From JAHFUA01 sp963808725 (GTDB lineage Bacteria; Acidobacteriota; Terriglobia; Terriglobales; Acidobacteriaceae), in NCBI GenBank assembly GCA_963808725.1, contig CAWEGO010000002.1, positions 2,356,001 to 2,420,000 on the forward strand: a stretch of 64,000 bases of DNA. Direction: 5' to 3'. Below are positions 9,683 to 19,979 of this stretch, piece after piece. The notes under the pieces are model-generated. The model made no database searches. It saw only the letters and a program-made list of their open reading frames with translations, and was not told the DNA's origin. Both the position numbers and the translations under genes were made by a program. Position 1 is the stretch's first letter, and each line of letters starts with the position of its first letter.

Positions 9683-12600
9683 TTACTGCACGGTGAAGCT
9701 CACGTTTGCCGTGTTCTGCAATCCGGTACCCGCCGTGCCCGTGATGGTAACAGTGTAGCTGCCGGCGGGGGTGCCCGTCTGCGTCACCGGCGCACTCACC
9801 ATGCTGCCTCCACCGCAGGAGACCAGCAGCAACATCATCCCCAAGAGCAGCAGGAGCATCAGCGCTGCCGCGCGCTTGCGCGAGCGCCGGCGCAGGCCCA
9901 AGCCCATCAGGACGACGGCCGGCAGCGGCATCCACAGCGTGTAGAGCGGCGCCAGGTTGCGGTGGTGGATAGGAGCAAGCGCCGCCGCCGTGCGCGGCGT
10001 GGTGGAGATGGTCAGTGTCACTGCCGATCCGCCCGTCGTGACCGTCGCTGATGAGAAGTTGCACTGCGCACCCTGCGGCAGGCCCGAGCAGGCGAGCGAG
10101 ATCGGCGCCGGGAACGGCCCGAACAGCTGGCTGGCCGTGATATTGAAGCCCACCGAGTTGCCAGCGCTGATGGTGGTCGGGCCGGTGGCCGCGGCGGCAA
10201 GCGAGTAGGCCGTTACGGTGATGCTCTGGGTGACCGGGGCGGAGCTCAGTTCGCCGTCGCTCACCACCAGCGTCACCAGGTTCGTGCCCAGCGGCATGGT
10301 CACCGTCGGGTTGAGTCCGGTGACCGTGCCATTGCCCTGCGGGAAGGGCCCGGTCCAGGTATAGGTGAGCGGATTGCCTTCGGGCGAATACGACGCCGCG
10401 CCACTCAGCGTGATCGTCGCGCCCAGCAGACTGGTCCCCGCAGTAACGCTTACGGGGCCAGGGTTGGCAACCGGGGCCTGGTCGATCGGCTCGAAGAGCG
10501 CGAAGGACGAGAGCGAAGTAATTACGGCCGCGCCATATCCGGCGGTCGGGTTGACCGCGACCGTGCGATCAATCCAGGAGCCGTTCTCCAGGTGGAACAG
10601 CCGCACCTTCGCCGGGTGATGGAAGCTCTGGCCGTTGAAGGCCAGGCCCATGCCGATGGTGCCGGTGTATCCCGCCGTGGTCGCGACGTTGTAGAGGACC
10701 CCCGGCGTGCCGCTGCGGAAGCCTCCGGGCGGAGCCGTTCCGGCGGACGAGCTGACCAGCGTGGTGGTGCCGCCGCGCGTGATGTTCCTGAAGGTCACGA
10801 TTGCCGGCGATTCGCCGGAGGCGCTGTCCACCGGCTGCACCGCGACGTTCGTGCCGGTCACGGTGTTGCCACCGGCCGAGGCCTTCTGCACGCCGAGATT
10901 AGCGATCGGGTTCGGGTTCGGCACCGCCGACCCGATGCCGATGGTGTTCACATCCCAACCCCCGCCCGTCAGGTTCACCGTGATCGTCACCGTGGCGCTG
11001 GCGCCGTTGTTCAGCACCGCCAGCGTGCAGTTGACACTGCTTGCGCCCGGCGTGGGGCAGGTCATGCTGTCGGAGGTAGCGGAGACGAAGCTGGCGCTGC
11101 CGGCGAGCTGGTCGGTCAGCGTCACCAAGGTTGCGGCCGAAGGCCCGTTGTTGGTGATGGTGACGGTGTAGGTGATGGTGGTGCCCGTCGATTCGGTGGG
11201 CGGGATCACTACAACCGTGGGCACCAGGATGGCGGCAGCCGTCACGATGTTGGTCAGGTCGTTGGCGGTGTCGTTAGCGGTATTCACTTCGCCGCCGCCC
11301 GCGACCGTGGCCGTGTTCGTCACCTGGCCGATGGTTGCGTCCGCCGCGACATTGACCGTCAGCGTAATGGCATCATAGCTGGCGCCGGCCGCGAGCGCGT
11401 CGCCGCGGGTGCAGCCCAGCGGCGCGAGCGTGCACGACCAGTTAGAGTCGCCGGTGCCGCTGATGGCCGTGGCCGTCAGTCCGGCCGGGAGCGTGTCGCT
11501 CACCGTCACTGTGCCGGCGGTTTGTCCGCCGCCGCCGTTGCTGACCGTGATGGTGTAGGTGGCGCCCACTTGGCCCTGCGCGAAGGGATCGCTGTGGCTC
11601 TTGGCGATGGTGAGGTCGGGGACGAGGATGGTAGTCAGGACGGTCGCGGTGTTGTTGGCAATGTTCAGGTCCTGATTATTGGGAACGGATACGACGGCAA
11701 CGTCGGCCACCTGGCCTGAGGCGGTCAGCGGAATCGTTGCCTGGATGGTGATGATTGCATTCGCGCCGTTGTTCAGCGAACCCACATTGCAGGTCACGAT
11801 GCCGGGGTTGTTCTGCTGGCAGATATTGCTAGATCCCGCAGCAACGAAGGTAAAGCCTGCGGGCAGCGTATCGGTGACGACCACGCCGGTGGCCGTGTTA
11901 GGTCCGAGATTGGTCACCGTGAAGACATAGCTGGCGGTGACACCCACTGAGGCGGTCGACGGGCCCGTCCCGGTGATCGCCAGATCCGCCGATGACTGCA
12001 CCGCGCCGCCTCTTATCTGGAAAAGATAGCGCCCGGGCTGGGTGCTGTTCAGGCTGTTGTAGATGAGGCCCGTGGTGGTATTGCTGTCAAGGAACGAACC
12101 AGGGATGCCCGAGCCTGGCAGTTCGAAGAACGATCCCGCGGTCTGGGAGCCATTGGAATAGCCAACGACGGCTGATGAGCCACCCAGTCCGCCGGTGCCA
12201 CCGCTGGCGTCGCCGGTCTCCCACTGGATCTTGTCGAAGTTGAACTCAATATCGAAGTCCCCAGCGGCTACATCGGGGCGGTTCACCAAAACCACTTGGA
12301 ACAGGTCGAGGAGGGTGGCGGCGCCTTCGCCGTAATATTCAACGTTGGGCCAACTCACGCCGAATGCCGTGTTGCCGTTCACCGTGTCGTTGCCGTAGGT
12401 GACCAGGCCGGATCCGAGGAACTCGGTATACACATCGGCGAAATAGGGAGCAATGATTTCGCGCGTGGTGCTGGTGAGGAGGAACGGTGTGAACGTGGAG
12501 AGAGCCGAATCGAACGTCACGTTGCCGTTGTTATTGATGAACGCTGAGCTGACCGGCGAGCTGCCAAAGAAATTGAGCGAGAAGCCGATGGGCACAGCAG

Positions 12601-14518
12601 CCGTCGAGGCGTCGTCATTCGGGCCCAGGATATTCGTCGAGAAACCGGGCAGGTTGCGGAACGCGCCGCCTTCCGGCGGGGTGGTTCCGGTGACCTGCAC
12701 GGTCTGCGTGGCGCTGTTGTTCGCGAGGTTGGGATCGGTCTCGTTCGCCACCACGTTCACGGTGTTGTCGTAGGTGCCGGCGCCGGAGGGCACGGCCAAC
12801 GGCACAAGAATGAGATTGACGGTCACGGCGCTGCCGCTGCCCACGGCGAGAGAGCCGAAGCTGCACGTCAGCGTGCTGCTCGCTACGGCGCAGGGCGCGA
12901 GGTTGTCCGAGTTATCGACGATGCTGGCGAACACGGTCCCGGCCGGCAAAGCGTCCGTGAGCGTGACTCCCGTGGCGCTGTCGGGACCGTTGTTGGTGAT
13001 GGTGATCTGGTAGGTGACGCTGCCCAGCACGGGGACCGGTGAAGGCGTGGCGGTCATCGCCACGGCTAGGTCGGCGACGTTTCCAACCGCGAAGGCGACG
13101 GCATTCGAGGTGCCGCCACCTGGCGCCGGAGTGATCACCGTGACGTTGAAGATGCCAGCCGTCAGCAGGTCCGCGGCCGGGACCACGGCGGTAAGCTGCG
13201 TGGCGCTGACAAAGGTGGTCGCCAAGGCGTTGCCGCCAAAGTTCACCGTCGAGGTTGAGATAAATCCCGTGCCGTTGACGGTCAGCGTGAACTGCGCACT
13301 GCCCGTTGCGGCACCCGTCGGCGAGATCGAGGTAATCGTGGGCGTCGGATTCCCCGTGGAAATCGTAAACGCTGCCGGCGCGGAGGTCCCACCACCCGGC
13401 GTGGGGTTGGTTACCGTGACGTTGGCGCTGCCGGCGGTGGCGATGTCGCTGGCCAGGATGGCCGCGGTGAGTTGCGTCGCGCTGACGAAGGTGGTCGCGC
13501 GTGCGCTGCCGTTGAAGTTGACGATCGAACCGCTGACGAATCCCGTGCCGTTCACGGTCAGTGTAAAGGCGCTTCCGCCGGCCACGGCGCTGGAGGGCGA
13601 GAGCGAAGTGATGGCCGGGACCGGATTATTCACCGTGAAGGTGACCGCGTTCGACGTTCCGCCGGAGGACGGATTGGTCACCGTGATGCTGTCGGTACCG
13701 ACGGTGGTCAGGTCCGTGGCCGGGACCGATGCTGTCAGTTGGCTGGCGCTCACAAACGTGGTGGTAAGAGGCGTGCCATTGAAGTTGACGGTCGCGCCGC
13801 TGACGAAGCCCTCGCCATTCACCGTCAGGGTGAACGCCCCACTGCCCGCGGTGACGTTGTTTGGCGAGATGGTCAAGACACCGAGACTTGGATTGGTCAG
13901 TGAGAAGTTGTCGAGGTAGGCCGTGTCGCTGCCGTTAGGGTTGTTGCCGAAGCTGTCAAAAAGGCTGGTGCCGTAGGTGCTGGAAATTGCGACGAAGGAG
14001 ATGCCAGACGCCAGTGTGACGCCGTTTAAAGTGATGGTGTACATCTGAGGGCTGCTGCCGAAATCGAAAAGAATATCCAGATTATTCCAGGCGTCATAGT
14101 TCCACGTCCCGACCTTAGGGAAGGGGCTGGTGATGGCGTCAATCTCGCCGCCCGCAAGGATGTTGACTCCGCCCAGGTATAGCGGCGAAGTGGGTAGTAC
14201 GCTGGGCCCAAGCCCGGCGAACTGCCACGCGGACTGAGTCGCGCTGCTGGCTAAATAAATTCCGGCCGAAAGATCGACCAGCGGGCCGGAGGAGGAATCA
14301 TTGTGATAGGGGCCGGACTGGCAGCCTGGCTGGCTGGCCACCGAAACGGCCTGCGAACCAGACTGCACCAGCGTGTTCTCAACCAGCACGGTGGCGGAAG
14401 CGCCCGAGGTGCAATTCGTGACCACCAGCCATCCGTCCTGGCCGGCCAGGTTGCCCAGGGTAAACGGCGGGTTCTCAAATCCGGTGGTGTAGATGTTTCC
14501 TGACGTTCGAAGAGGCAG
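9683..14518 (-). CDS. Giant surface protein, C-terminal part (IPT, DUF11, nidogen-like, PKD, membrane anchor)
   Basis: The frame is open from just after a TGA at 14519-14521. The conserved segment SGNIYTTGFENPPF begins within 20 residues of that stop, and no ATG, GTG or TTG lies ahead of it; the first GTG (14425) would cut the domain. Hence I read this as the continuation of the 14475-19979 frame after a one-base shift. In order: a GFENPPF/GQDGW domain, three IPT/TIG repeats, DUF11 (about four, for example LAVAMTATPSP and DLAITGTGPS), a nidogen-like domain starting FRNLPGFSTN, a PKD-like domain (VANPGPVSVTAG), and near the end a hydrophobic segment (RAAALMLLLLLGMMLLLVS) before a short Ig-like tail. 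Extracellular adhesin or matrix role is inferred. Confidence 0.75.
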   Translation of the reverse strand: MPLRTSGNIYTTGFENPPFTLGNLAGQDGWLVVTNCTSGASATVLVENTLVQSGSQAVSVASQPGCQSGPYHNDSSSGPLVDLSAGIYLASSATQSAWQFAGLGPSVLPTSPLYLGGVNILAGGEIDAITSPFPKVGTWNYDAWNNLDILFDFGSSPQMYTITLNGVTLASGISFVAISSTYGTSLFDSFGNNPNGSDTAYLDNFSLTNPSLGVLTISPNNVTAGSGAFTLTVNGEGFVSGATVNFNGTPLTTTFVSASQLTASVPATDLTTVGTDSITVTNPSSGGTSNAVTFTVNNPVPAITSLSPSSAVAGGSAFTLTVNGTGFVSGSIVNFNGSARATTFVSATQLTAAILASDIATAGSANVTVTNPTPGGGTSAPAAFTISTGNPTPTITSISPTGAATGSAQFTLTVNGTGFISTSTVNFGGNALATTFVSATQLTAVVPAADLLTAGIFNVTVITPAPGGGTSNAVAFAVGNVADLAVAMTATPSPVPVLGSVTYQITITNNGPDSATGVTLTDALPAGTVFASIVDNSDNLAPCAVASSTLTCSFGSLAVGSGSAVTVNLILVPLAVPSGAGTYDNTVNVVANETDPNLANNSATQTVQVTGTTPPEGGAFRNLPGFSTNILGPNDDASTAAVPIGFSLNFFGSSPVSSAFINNNGNVTFDSALSTFTPFLLTSTTREIIAPYFADVYTEFLGSGLVTYGNDTVNGNTAFGVSWPNVEYYGEGAATLLDLFQVVLVNRPDVAAGDFDIEFNFDKIQWETGDASGGTGGLGGSSAVVGYSNGSQTAGSFFELPGSGIPGSFLDSNTTTGLIYNSLNSTQPGRYLFQIRGGAVQSSADLAITGTGPSTASVGVTASYVFTVTNLGPNTATGVVVTDTLPAGFTFVAAGSSNICQQNNPGIVTCNVGSLNNGANAIITIQATIPLTASGQVADVAVVSVPNNQDLNIANNTATVLTTILVPDLTIAKSHSDPFAQGQVGATYTITVSNGGGGQTAGTVTVSDTLPAGLTATAISGTGDSNWSCTLAPLGCTRGDALAAGASYDAITLTVNVAADATIGQVTNTATVAGGGEVNTANDTANDLTNIVTAAAILVPTVVVIPPTESTGTTITYTVTITNNGPSAATLVTLTDQLAGSASFVSATSDSMTCPTPGASSVNCTLAVLNNGASATVTITVNLTGGGWDVNTIGIGSAVPNPNPIANLGVQKASAGGNTVTGTNVAVQPVDSASGESPAIVTFRNITRGGTTTLVSSSAGTAPPGGFRSGTPGVLYNVATTAGYTGTIGMGLAFNGQSFHHPAKVRLFHLENGSWIDRTVAVNPTAGYGAAVITSLSSFALFEPIDQAPVANPGPVSVTAGTSLLGATITLSGAASYSPEGNPLTYTWTGPFPQGNGTVTGLNPTVTMPLGTNLVTLVVSDGELSSAPVTQSITVTAYSLAAAATGPTTISAGNSVGFNITASQLFGPFPAPISLACSGLPQGAQCNFSSATVTTGGSAVTLTISTTPRTAAALAPIHHRNLAPLYTLWMPLPAVVLMGLGLRRRSRKRAAALMLLLLLGMMLLLVSCGGGSMVSAPVTQTGTPAGSYTVTITGTAGTGLQNTANVSFTVQ
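13080..13890 (-). repeat. Three tandem IPT/TIG repeat units
   Basis: Three consecutive coding repeats of roughly 90-95 residues, each with FTLTVNGxGF, a VNFxG segment and TTFVSAxQLTA. They are about 280 bases apart and clearly related in DNA. Such units commonly expand and contract, which complicates assembly. Confidence 0.8.
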
Positions 14519-17500
14519 TCACGGACAAAACGACCGTGCTGGCGGAATACGTGACCTGCCACGCTCCGCTGCTGAGGGTAGGCAGATTAACCGTGGCGAA
14601 GGTGCCGGAGATCGAGCCCGCGGTAACGATGGTGAATGAATCGCCCGGAACCGGACTGAATCCGTTGATCAGGCTTACATTCAGCGTGCCCGCCAGGGTC
14701 GCCGTGCCCATGGCGTTCAGTTCCGAGTATTGCGTTCCGACGGTGGTCCCACCGATGAGCACATTCAGCGCGCCGCTCGAGGTTTGCGTGTAGGTGCCGG
14801 CGTTGATCATCGTCAGAATGCCGGGCGAGGGAATGTCGCCGGGCTGCAGGACTCCAGCCATGCTTACATTGCTGCTGACCGTTCCCGCGCCGGACAAAGT
14901 GCCGGTGCCGGTGACGCTCACGCCGCCCGATGCGCTCAACGTCCCGTCCACCTGAATCAGGCCACCGCTGAGAGCAACCGATGAGACCGAGCCGCTGGTG
15001 CTGGCCGGTATGACAGTCGATCCTGCGGTTTGCATGTAGGAACCAGCGCCCGAGAGATCGGCGGCGGTGATGATCCCCTGATCGACCACGGGCAGGCCGT
15101 TATTGCCGATCACGCCCACGCCCTGAATCGTGTTCCCAACGTTGGTCAGGACCGCGCCGCAATTGCAGTCCTCGTTGATGTAGGCCGTGCCGGCACCGGA
15201 GGTGGACAAGGTCACCGTCCCCGCGCCCGTGAGGCTTACCGCTCCGTCCATCCGCAGTTGCGTAGCATTCGCTATTGCATTCACCAGAAACGCGCCGGGG
15301 TTGTTGATGGTGCCCAGCCACACGGTGGTCGTGCCGTCACCCTCTGTAAAGGTTCCGGTGTTGTTCACTGCGCCGCTGGCAGTGCTTCCATCCAAAGTAG
15401 CCGTGTTGCCGGCTGGCACTCCCAGAACGCCGCCGCTGGAGGTGGTCAGCGCGCCGCCCTGGATGGTGGCACTGACCAACTGCACCGTCGAGCCGCTCCC
15501 GTTCGAGGCGATCGTTCCCGTCCCGTTGGCAAAGGTGGTGTTGTTCAGTTGCAGAATGCCACCGCCGGTCGCTTCCACCAGACCGGCGTTCGTAGTCCCG
15601 CCACCTGGGTTCATGGTCAAGGTTTGGCCCGGGACGTTCGCATTGATGGTCCCCTGATTGATCAGCGGCAATCCGTTGTTGCCAATCGTTCCCCAACCTT
15701 GAATGAGGTTCCCGGCATTGGTCAGTACCGCGCCGCAGTTGCAATCCGCGTTGATAATGGCAGTGCCGGCGCCGGTCGTGGACAATGTCACCGTGCCCCC
15801 GCCCGTGAGACTTACGGGACCATTCATCCGCAGCTGGGTGGCATTGGCTACTGCATTCACCAGGAACGCGCCTGGGTTGTTGATTGTCCCCAGCCATATC
15901 GTCGTGCTGGCGTCCGCTGCCATGTACGTGCCGTTGTTTGTCAGCGTACCCAGAGTATGGCCATCCAGTGTGACGGTCTGCCCGGCGGTGGTCCCCAACA
16001 CCCCGCCGTTTAACGTGCTGAGAGCTCCGCCCTGAATGGTGACGCTACTGACGAACTGAACCGCTGAACCGGCCCCACTTACCGTGATCGTGCCACTCTG
16101 GTTGTTGATGACGTTGTTGCTTAGCGCCAGAATGCCGCCGCCGGTCGCTTCCAGCAGACCGGCGTTCGTGGTGCTACCGGGGTTGAGCGTCAGCGTTTGC
16201 CCTGCGATATTCGCATTGATGGTTGCCTGATTGACTAGCGGTAATCCGTTGTAGCCGATCGTCCCCCACCCTTGAATGAGGTTCGAGGCATTGGTGAGTA
16301 CCGCGCCGCAGTTGCAATCCGCATTGATAATGGCAGCAGCGGAGGCAGTGGACGAGAGCGTCACCGTGCCCCCACCCGTAAGGCTTACCGCTCCACTCAT
16401 CCTCAGTTGCGTGGCATTGGCGACCGCGTTCACCAGGAACGTGCCCGGATTGTTGATGGTTCCCAGCCAAACTGTCGTGCTGCCGTCACCGGCTGTATAC
16501 GTACCGTTGTTTGTCAGCGTCCCCAGGGTATGGCCATCCAGCGTGACGGTCTGCCCGGCGGTGGTCCCCAGCACCCCGCCGTTCGCGGTACTCAGGGTCC
16601 CGCCCTGGATGGTGGCGCTGCTGACGAACTGCACCGCGGAAGTGCTTCCATTCACCGTAATCGTGCCGTTCTGGTTGGCGATGACGTTGCTGCTCAGCGC
16701 CAGGATGCCCCCGCCAGTCGCTTCCAGCAGACCGGCATTTGTGGTGCTACCGGGATTGAGCGTCAGCGTCTGTCCAGAGACGTTGGCGTTGATGGTCGCC
16801 TGATTGACCAGCGGCAATCCGTTGTAGCCGATCGTTCCCCACCCTTGAATGAGGTTCGAGGTATTGGTCAGCGCCGCGCTGCAGTTACAAGCGGCATTGA
16901 TGATGGCAGCAGCGGAGGCAGTGGACGAGAGCGTCACCGTGCCCCCGCCCGTGAGACTTACCGGACCATTCATCCTCAGTTGCGTGGCATTGGCGACTGC
17001 ATTCACCAGGAACGCGCCCGGGTTGTTGATCGTCCCCAGCCATATCGTCGTGCTGCCGTCCGCCGACGTATAGGTCCCGGGATTGTTCACCGCGCCGCTG
17101 GCCGTGCTTCCGTCCAGCGTGGCGCTGTTGCCGTTGGGCACTCCCAGCACGCCGCCGCCCGCGGTATTCAAGGTGCCGCCCTGGATCGTGGTGCTCACCA
17201 ACTGCACCGTCGAAGCCGCCCCGCTTGTGCTGACCCCGGTCGCGCTGATGGTTGCCGACGCGTTGACGACGGTCGTGCTGTTCAGTTGCAGGGTACCGCC
17301 GGCGGTGGCCGTCATCAGGCCCAGGTTGGTGGCGCTGCCGCCATTGATAACCAGAACATTCGTCCCGGCCACATTGGCGTTGATGACCCCCGCCGCCTGG
17401 TTGACCAGCGGCAGCCCGTTGTTCCCGATCGTACCGACGCCCTGGATGACGTTGTTAACGTTGGTCAGAGAGGCGCTGCAGTTGCAATTCTCGTTGATTA

Positions 17501-19979
17501 CCGGCGAGCCTGAGCCGGTTGTCGACAGCGTCAAGGTGCCGCCACCGGTAAGGGTCACGGGGCCGCTCATCCTAAGCTGCGTGTTGTCGGCTACCGAGCT
17601 GACCAGGATAGTTCCCGTGTTGTTGATCGTGCCCGCCAGTACGGTGGTGCTGGCGTCGGCGGTTGTGTAGGTTCCGCTGATGGTGACCTGGCCGCTGGCC
17701 GTGCTTCCATCCAGCGTGGCCGTGCTGCCATTGGGCGCTCCCAGAACGCCGCCGCCGGAGGTGGTCAGCGTGCCGCCTTGAACCGTGGCGCTCACGAACT
17801 GCACGTTCGAACCGCTGCCGGTCGAAGTTATGGTTCCCGAAGCATTGGTAACAGTGGTGCTGTTCAGTTGCAGCGTTCCGCCGCCGGTGGCTTCCATGGT
17901 TCCCAGGTTGGTGACGCCGCCGGAATTGATCTCCAGCGTGCCCGCCCCATTGGCGTTGACGGTCCCACCCGCCTGGTTGGTAAAGGGCAGCCCGTTGTTG
18001 CCGATCACACCGACGCCTTGAATGGTGTTGTTGACATTGGTCAGCGCGGCGCTGCAATTACAGGCCTCGTTGATGTAGGCCGTGCCGCCTCCCGAGGTGG
18101 ACAGCGTCAACGTGCCGCTTCCGGTCAGGGTCACTGCGCCGTTGATGGACAGGAACGTGTTGTTCGCCCCTGCGGCGATGGTGATCGTGCCGGCGTTGGA
18201 AATGGTCCCCGCGACCGGGGTGAGCGTGTTGCCGTTGCCGATGATCAGGCTGGCGTCGCTGTCAATGTAGAGGTTGGCGACCGAGGCGCTGATATCGAGC
18301 GTAACCTGCGAGGCGACCGGGTTGCCGTTGGCAATGCAAACATTGACGCTGGTGCTGTTGGGGACAACGCCGGTGCTCCACATCGCGGCATCGCTCCAGT
18401 TCCCGGTCCCGCCGACCCAGTTGGTCGTGGTGCCGGTGCAACTGGTGGTGCCCTGGGCAAGGATGGGCGTGGTGACCGTGGCGGGAGTGGCTTCGCCGAC
18501 GGAGGCGCTGGCGGTGATGCAGCCCAGGTTGCTGCTGCCGCAGGTGTTGCCGCTGGCGGGCGCGACGGCGGCAACAACGACCGTTACCGGCGTTCCCTGG
18601 GTCACCGTGCCCAGCGCGCAACTGAAGCTGCCGAGGGTAGCGGGCAAGCCCGCAGCGGCGCAGGTGCCCTGGCTCGGGGTAATGCTGTTGATGGTGAGCG
18701 AGGGCGAAAACGCGGTGGCCAGCACCACGCTGGTGGCGGCCGTGCTGCTCGCGTTGCTCACAACGATGGTGTACGTGATGGCGCCACCCGCGTAGACGCC
18801 GGCGGCGGGATTCGCGGCGATGGTCGCGGTCAGATTCGTCAGGGCGCCGCTGGTAACGCTCTGGTTGTCGCTGATGATGATATTCGGAGTGGTGGTGTCC
18901 GAATTTGCATTGATGATTATTTGCCGGCCCGAGTTGACGAAATAGCCTACCCTCGCGCTGTCGCCGCTGCCGCCGGACAAGAAGGTAAAGCGACCCGTCG
19001 TTTGATCGAGGGCATTTACCTCGAAATTGGTCAGCACCGCGCTTTCGAATAACCCGCTGGCTATGCTGTTGGTGTCTCCCACGTTGTTGGTGCTGACCGC
19101 GGTTGTGTTTGAGGTCGCGGCGAACGTTTCCACCAGGTCACCAACTCCCGTCCCGCTCACCGCCGGCGCTTGCGTACCCAAGGCGAGCAGACCAGTTGTA
19201 AACGCGATCGGACCGACCTGGGGCTCCGCCGTGCCTGCCTGTGTGGTGCTGCTATCGCTCCCTACCAGGAAAGCTTGGTTTTGGTTAACCAGGTAGATGT
19301 AGGGGCTATGTCCTCCCCCGCCGGTGATCGTCACTCGCCCGTTGGACGCCACACTATAGCTGGCCGAAACGGTATTGCCGGAGGGCGTACTGATGGTGCC
19401 GCCGTCGTTTTCGTCAAGGCCACCAGTTATGCTGCCGATGGCGCCCGGCGGAGATACCGGCGTAAAGGTCAGAGCGCCGACCTGGACCCTGGAGCCGCCA
19501 GCGACCGAACTGGAGTTGCCCTGGATGTACAGCACGGAATTACCGCTCAGCGCGGTGTTATTGAAGGCGCAGTTGCCGGTCGTCGGACAGAAAGTGGTGT
19601 TCTGCCGCAACGCCGAGCCGCTTCCCAACGGATTGGCGCTAATGGGATCGATGCTCATGAAGAGCGCCTCGTTGGCGGAAACGACGTAAACCGCGGAGTG
19701 ACCCGGAGTCGTCCCGCTGCCGGCGGTCAGCACGAAGCGGCCGTTGGTGGTGTCGAGTGGGGTGCCGAGCGAAGCCAGCGAGCCGGTGAGCACCGAAGCG
19801 GTGGTGGTACCGTTGTCGAACACTCCGTTATCGTTGAAGTCCTCGCTTCCATTGGTGATGTTGCCCGCGCTCAGGGTAAATCTGCCCGCCGAGGCGAAAC
19901 GGCCGCCACTACTGTCCGTGCCCTCGTCCAGGAAGGCCCAATCTCCGTTGAGGGCGGCCAATGTAAACGCGGTCGGATA
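14475..19979 (-). CDS. Giant surface protein, middle part with six CNC repeats
   Basis: The only possible starts in this frame are a TTG at 19961, inside the conserved TAFTLAALNGDWAFL segment and without a ribosome site, and later codons. I therefore treat it as the middle of one gene: the upstream frame ends its good homology at GVFEKQ (codon at 19981-19983) and this one resumes YPTAFTLAALNGDWAF at 19979 after one surplus base. In order: two or three LNGDWAF-type domains with DSSGGRFASAGRFT motifs, a DUF11-like domain, six long repeats of about 191-199 residues, then a beta-helix-like end (GTLSGAGTVSSNV, WQVTYSASTVVLSVT). It then runs out of frame to a TGA at 14475-14477. About 1,830 residues. 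Confidence 0.75.
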   Translation of the reverse strand, partial: YPTAFTLAALNGDWAFLDEGTDSSGGRFASAGRFTLSAGNITNGSEDFNDNGVFDNGTTTASVLTGSLASLGTPLDTTNGRFVLTAGSGTTPGHSAVYVVSANEALFMSIDPISANPLGSGSALRQNTTFCPTTGNCAFNNTALSGNSVLYIQGNSSSVAGGSRVQVGALTFTPVSPPGAIGSITGGLDENDGGTISTPSGNTVSASYSVASNGRVTITGGGGHSPYIYLVNQNQAFLVGSDSSTTQAGTAEPQVGPIAFTTGLLALGTQAPAVSGTGVGDLVETFAATSNTTAVSTNNVGDTNSIASGLFESAVLTNFEVNALDQTTGRFTFLSGGSGDSARVGYFVNSGRQIIINANSDTTTPNIIISDNQSVTSGALTNLTATIAANPAAGVYAGGAITYTIVVSNASSTAATSVVLATAFSPSLTINSITPSQGTCAAAGLPATLGSFSCALGTVTQGTPVTVVVAAVAPASGNTCGSSNLGCITASASVGEATPATVTTPILAQGTTSCTGTTTNWVGGTGNWSDAAMWSTGVVPNSTSVNVCIANGNPVASQVTLDISASVANLYIDSDASLIIGNGNTLTPVAGTISNAGTITIAAGANNTFLSINGAVTLTGSGTLTLSTSGGGTAYINEACNCSAALTNVNNTIQGVGVIGNNGLPFTNQAGGTVNANGAGTLEINSGGVTNLGTMEATGGGTLQLNSTTVTNASGTITSTGSGSNVQFVSATVQGGTLTTSGGGVLGAPNGSTATLDGSTASGQVTISGTYTTADASTTVLAGTINNTGTILVSSVADNTQLRMSGPVTLTGGGTLTLSTTGSGSPVINENCNCSASLTNVNNVIQGVGTIGNNGLPLVNQAAGVINANVAGTNVLVINGGSATNLGLMTATAGGTLQLNSTTVVNASATISATGVSTSGAASTVQLVSTTIQGGTLNTAGGGVLGVPNGNSATLDGSTASGAVNNPGTYTSADGSTTIWLGTINNPGAFLVNAVANATQLRMNGPVSLTGGGTVTLSSTASAAAIINAACNCSAALTNTSNLIQGWGTIGYNGLPLVNQATINANVSGQTLTLNPGSTTNAGLLEATGGGILALSSNVIANQNGTITVNGSTSAVQFVSSATIQGGTLSTANGGVLGTTAGQTVTLDGHTLGTLTNNGTYTAGDGSTTVWLGTINNPGTFLVNAVANATQLRMSGAVSLTGGGTVTLSSTASAAAIINADCNCGAVLTNASNLIQGWGTIGYNGLPLVNQATINANIAGQTLTLNPGSTTNAGLLEATGGGILALSNNVINNQSGTITVSGAGSAVQFVSSVTIQGGALSTLNGGVLGTTAGQTVTLDGHTLGTLTNNGTYMAADASTTIWLGTINNPGAFLVNAVANATQLRMNGPVSLTGGGTVTLSTTGAGTAIINADCNCGAVLTNAGNLIQGWGTIGNNGLPLINQGTINANVPGQTLTMNPGGGTTNAGLVEATGGGILQLNNTTFANGTGTIASNGSGSTVQLVSATIQGGALTTSSGGVLGVPAGNTATLDGSTASGAVNNTGTFTEGDGTTTVWLGTINNPGAFLVNAIANATQLRMDGAVSLTGAGTVTLSTSGAGTAYINEDCNCGAVLTNVGNTIQGVGVIGNNGLPVVDQGIITAADLSGAGSYMQTAGSTVIPASTSGSVSSVALSGGLIQVDGTLSASGGVSVTGTGTLSGAGTVSSNVSMAGVLQPGDIPSPGILTMINAGTYTQTSSGALNVLIGGTTVGTQYSELNAMGTATLAGTLNVSLINGFSPVPGDSFTIVTAGSISGTFATVNLPTLSSGAWQVTYSASTVVLSVTASSNVRKHLHHRI
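15090..18240 (-). repeat. Six tandem coding repeats, period 573-597 bases
   Basis: The motif encoding IGxNGLP recurs with its DNA landmark CCGTT at 15097, 15673, 16246, 16819, 17416 and 17992, giving spacings of 576, 573, 573, 597 and 576 bases, all multiples of three. Each unit carries xxCNC(S/G)AxLTN, a GxGTIGxNGLPxxNQ stretch and a LDGSTASG or LDGHTLG segment. Neighbouring units, especially the third and fourth, are very alike in DNA, as expected from recent unequal exchange. Confidence 0.9.

Noticed and set aside
15090..18240. CRISPR-like or satellite array
   Set aside because: The period of 573-597 bases is always a multiple of three and the frame is open throughout, so these are protein repeats, not a CRISPR array.
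17778..19052. 424-codon plus-strand frame opposite the giant surface gene
   Set aside because: Extreme Gly/Ala/Arg composition and repeat-driven openness; the minus-strand frame carries recognisable domains.
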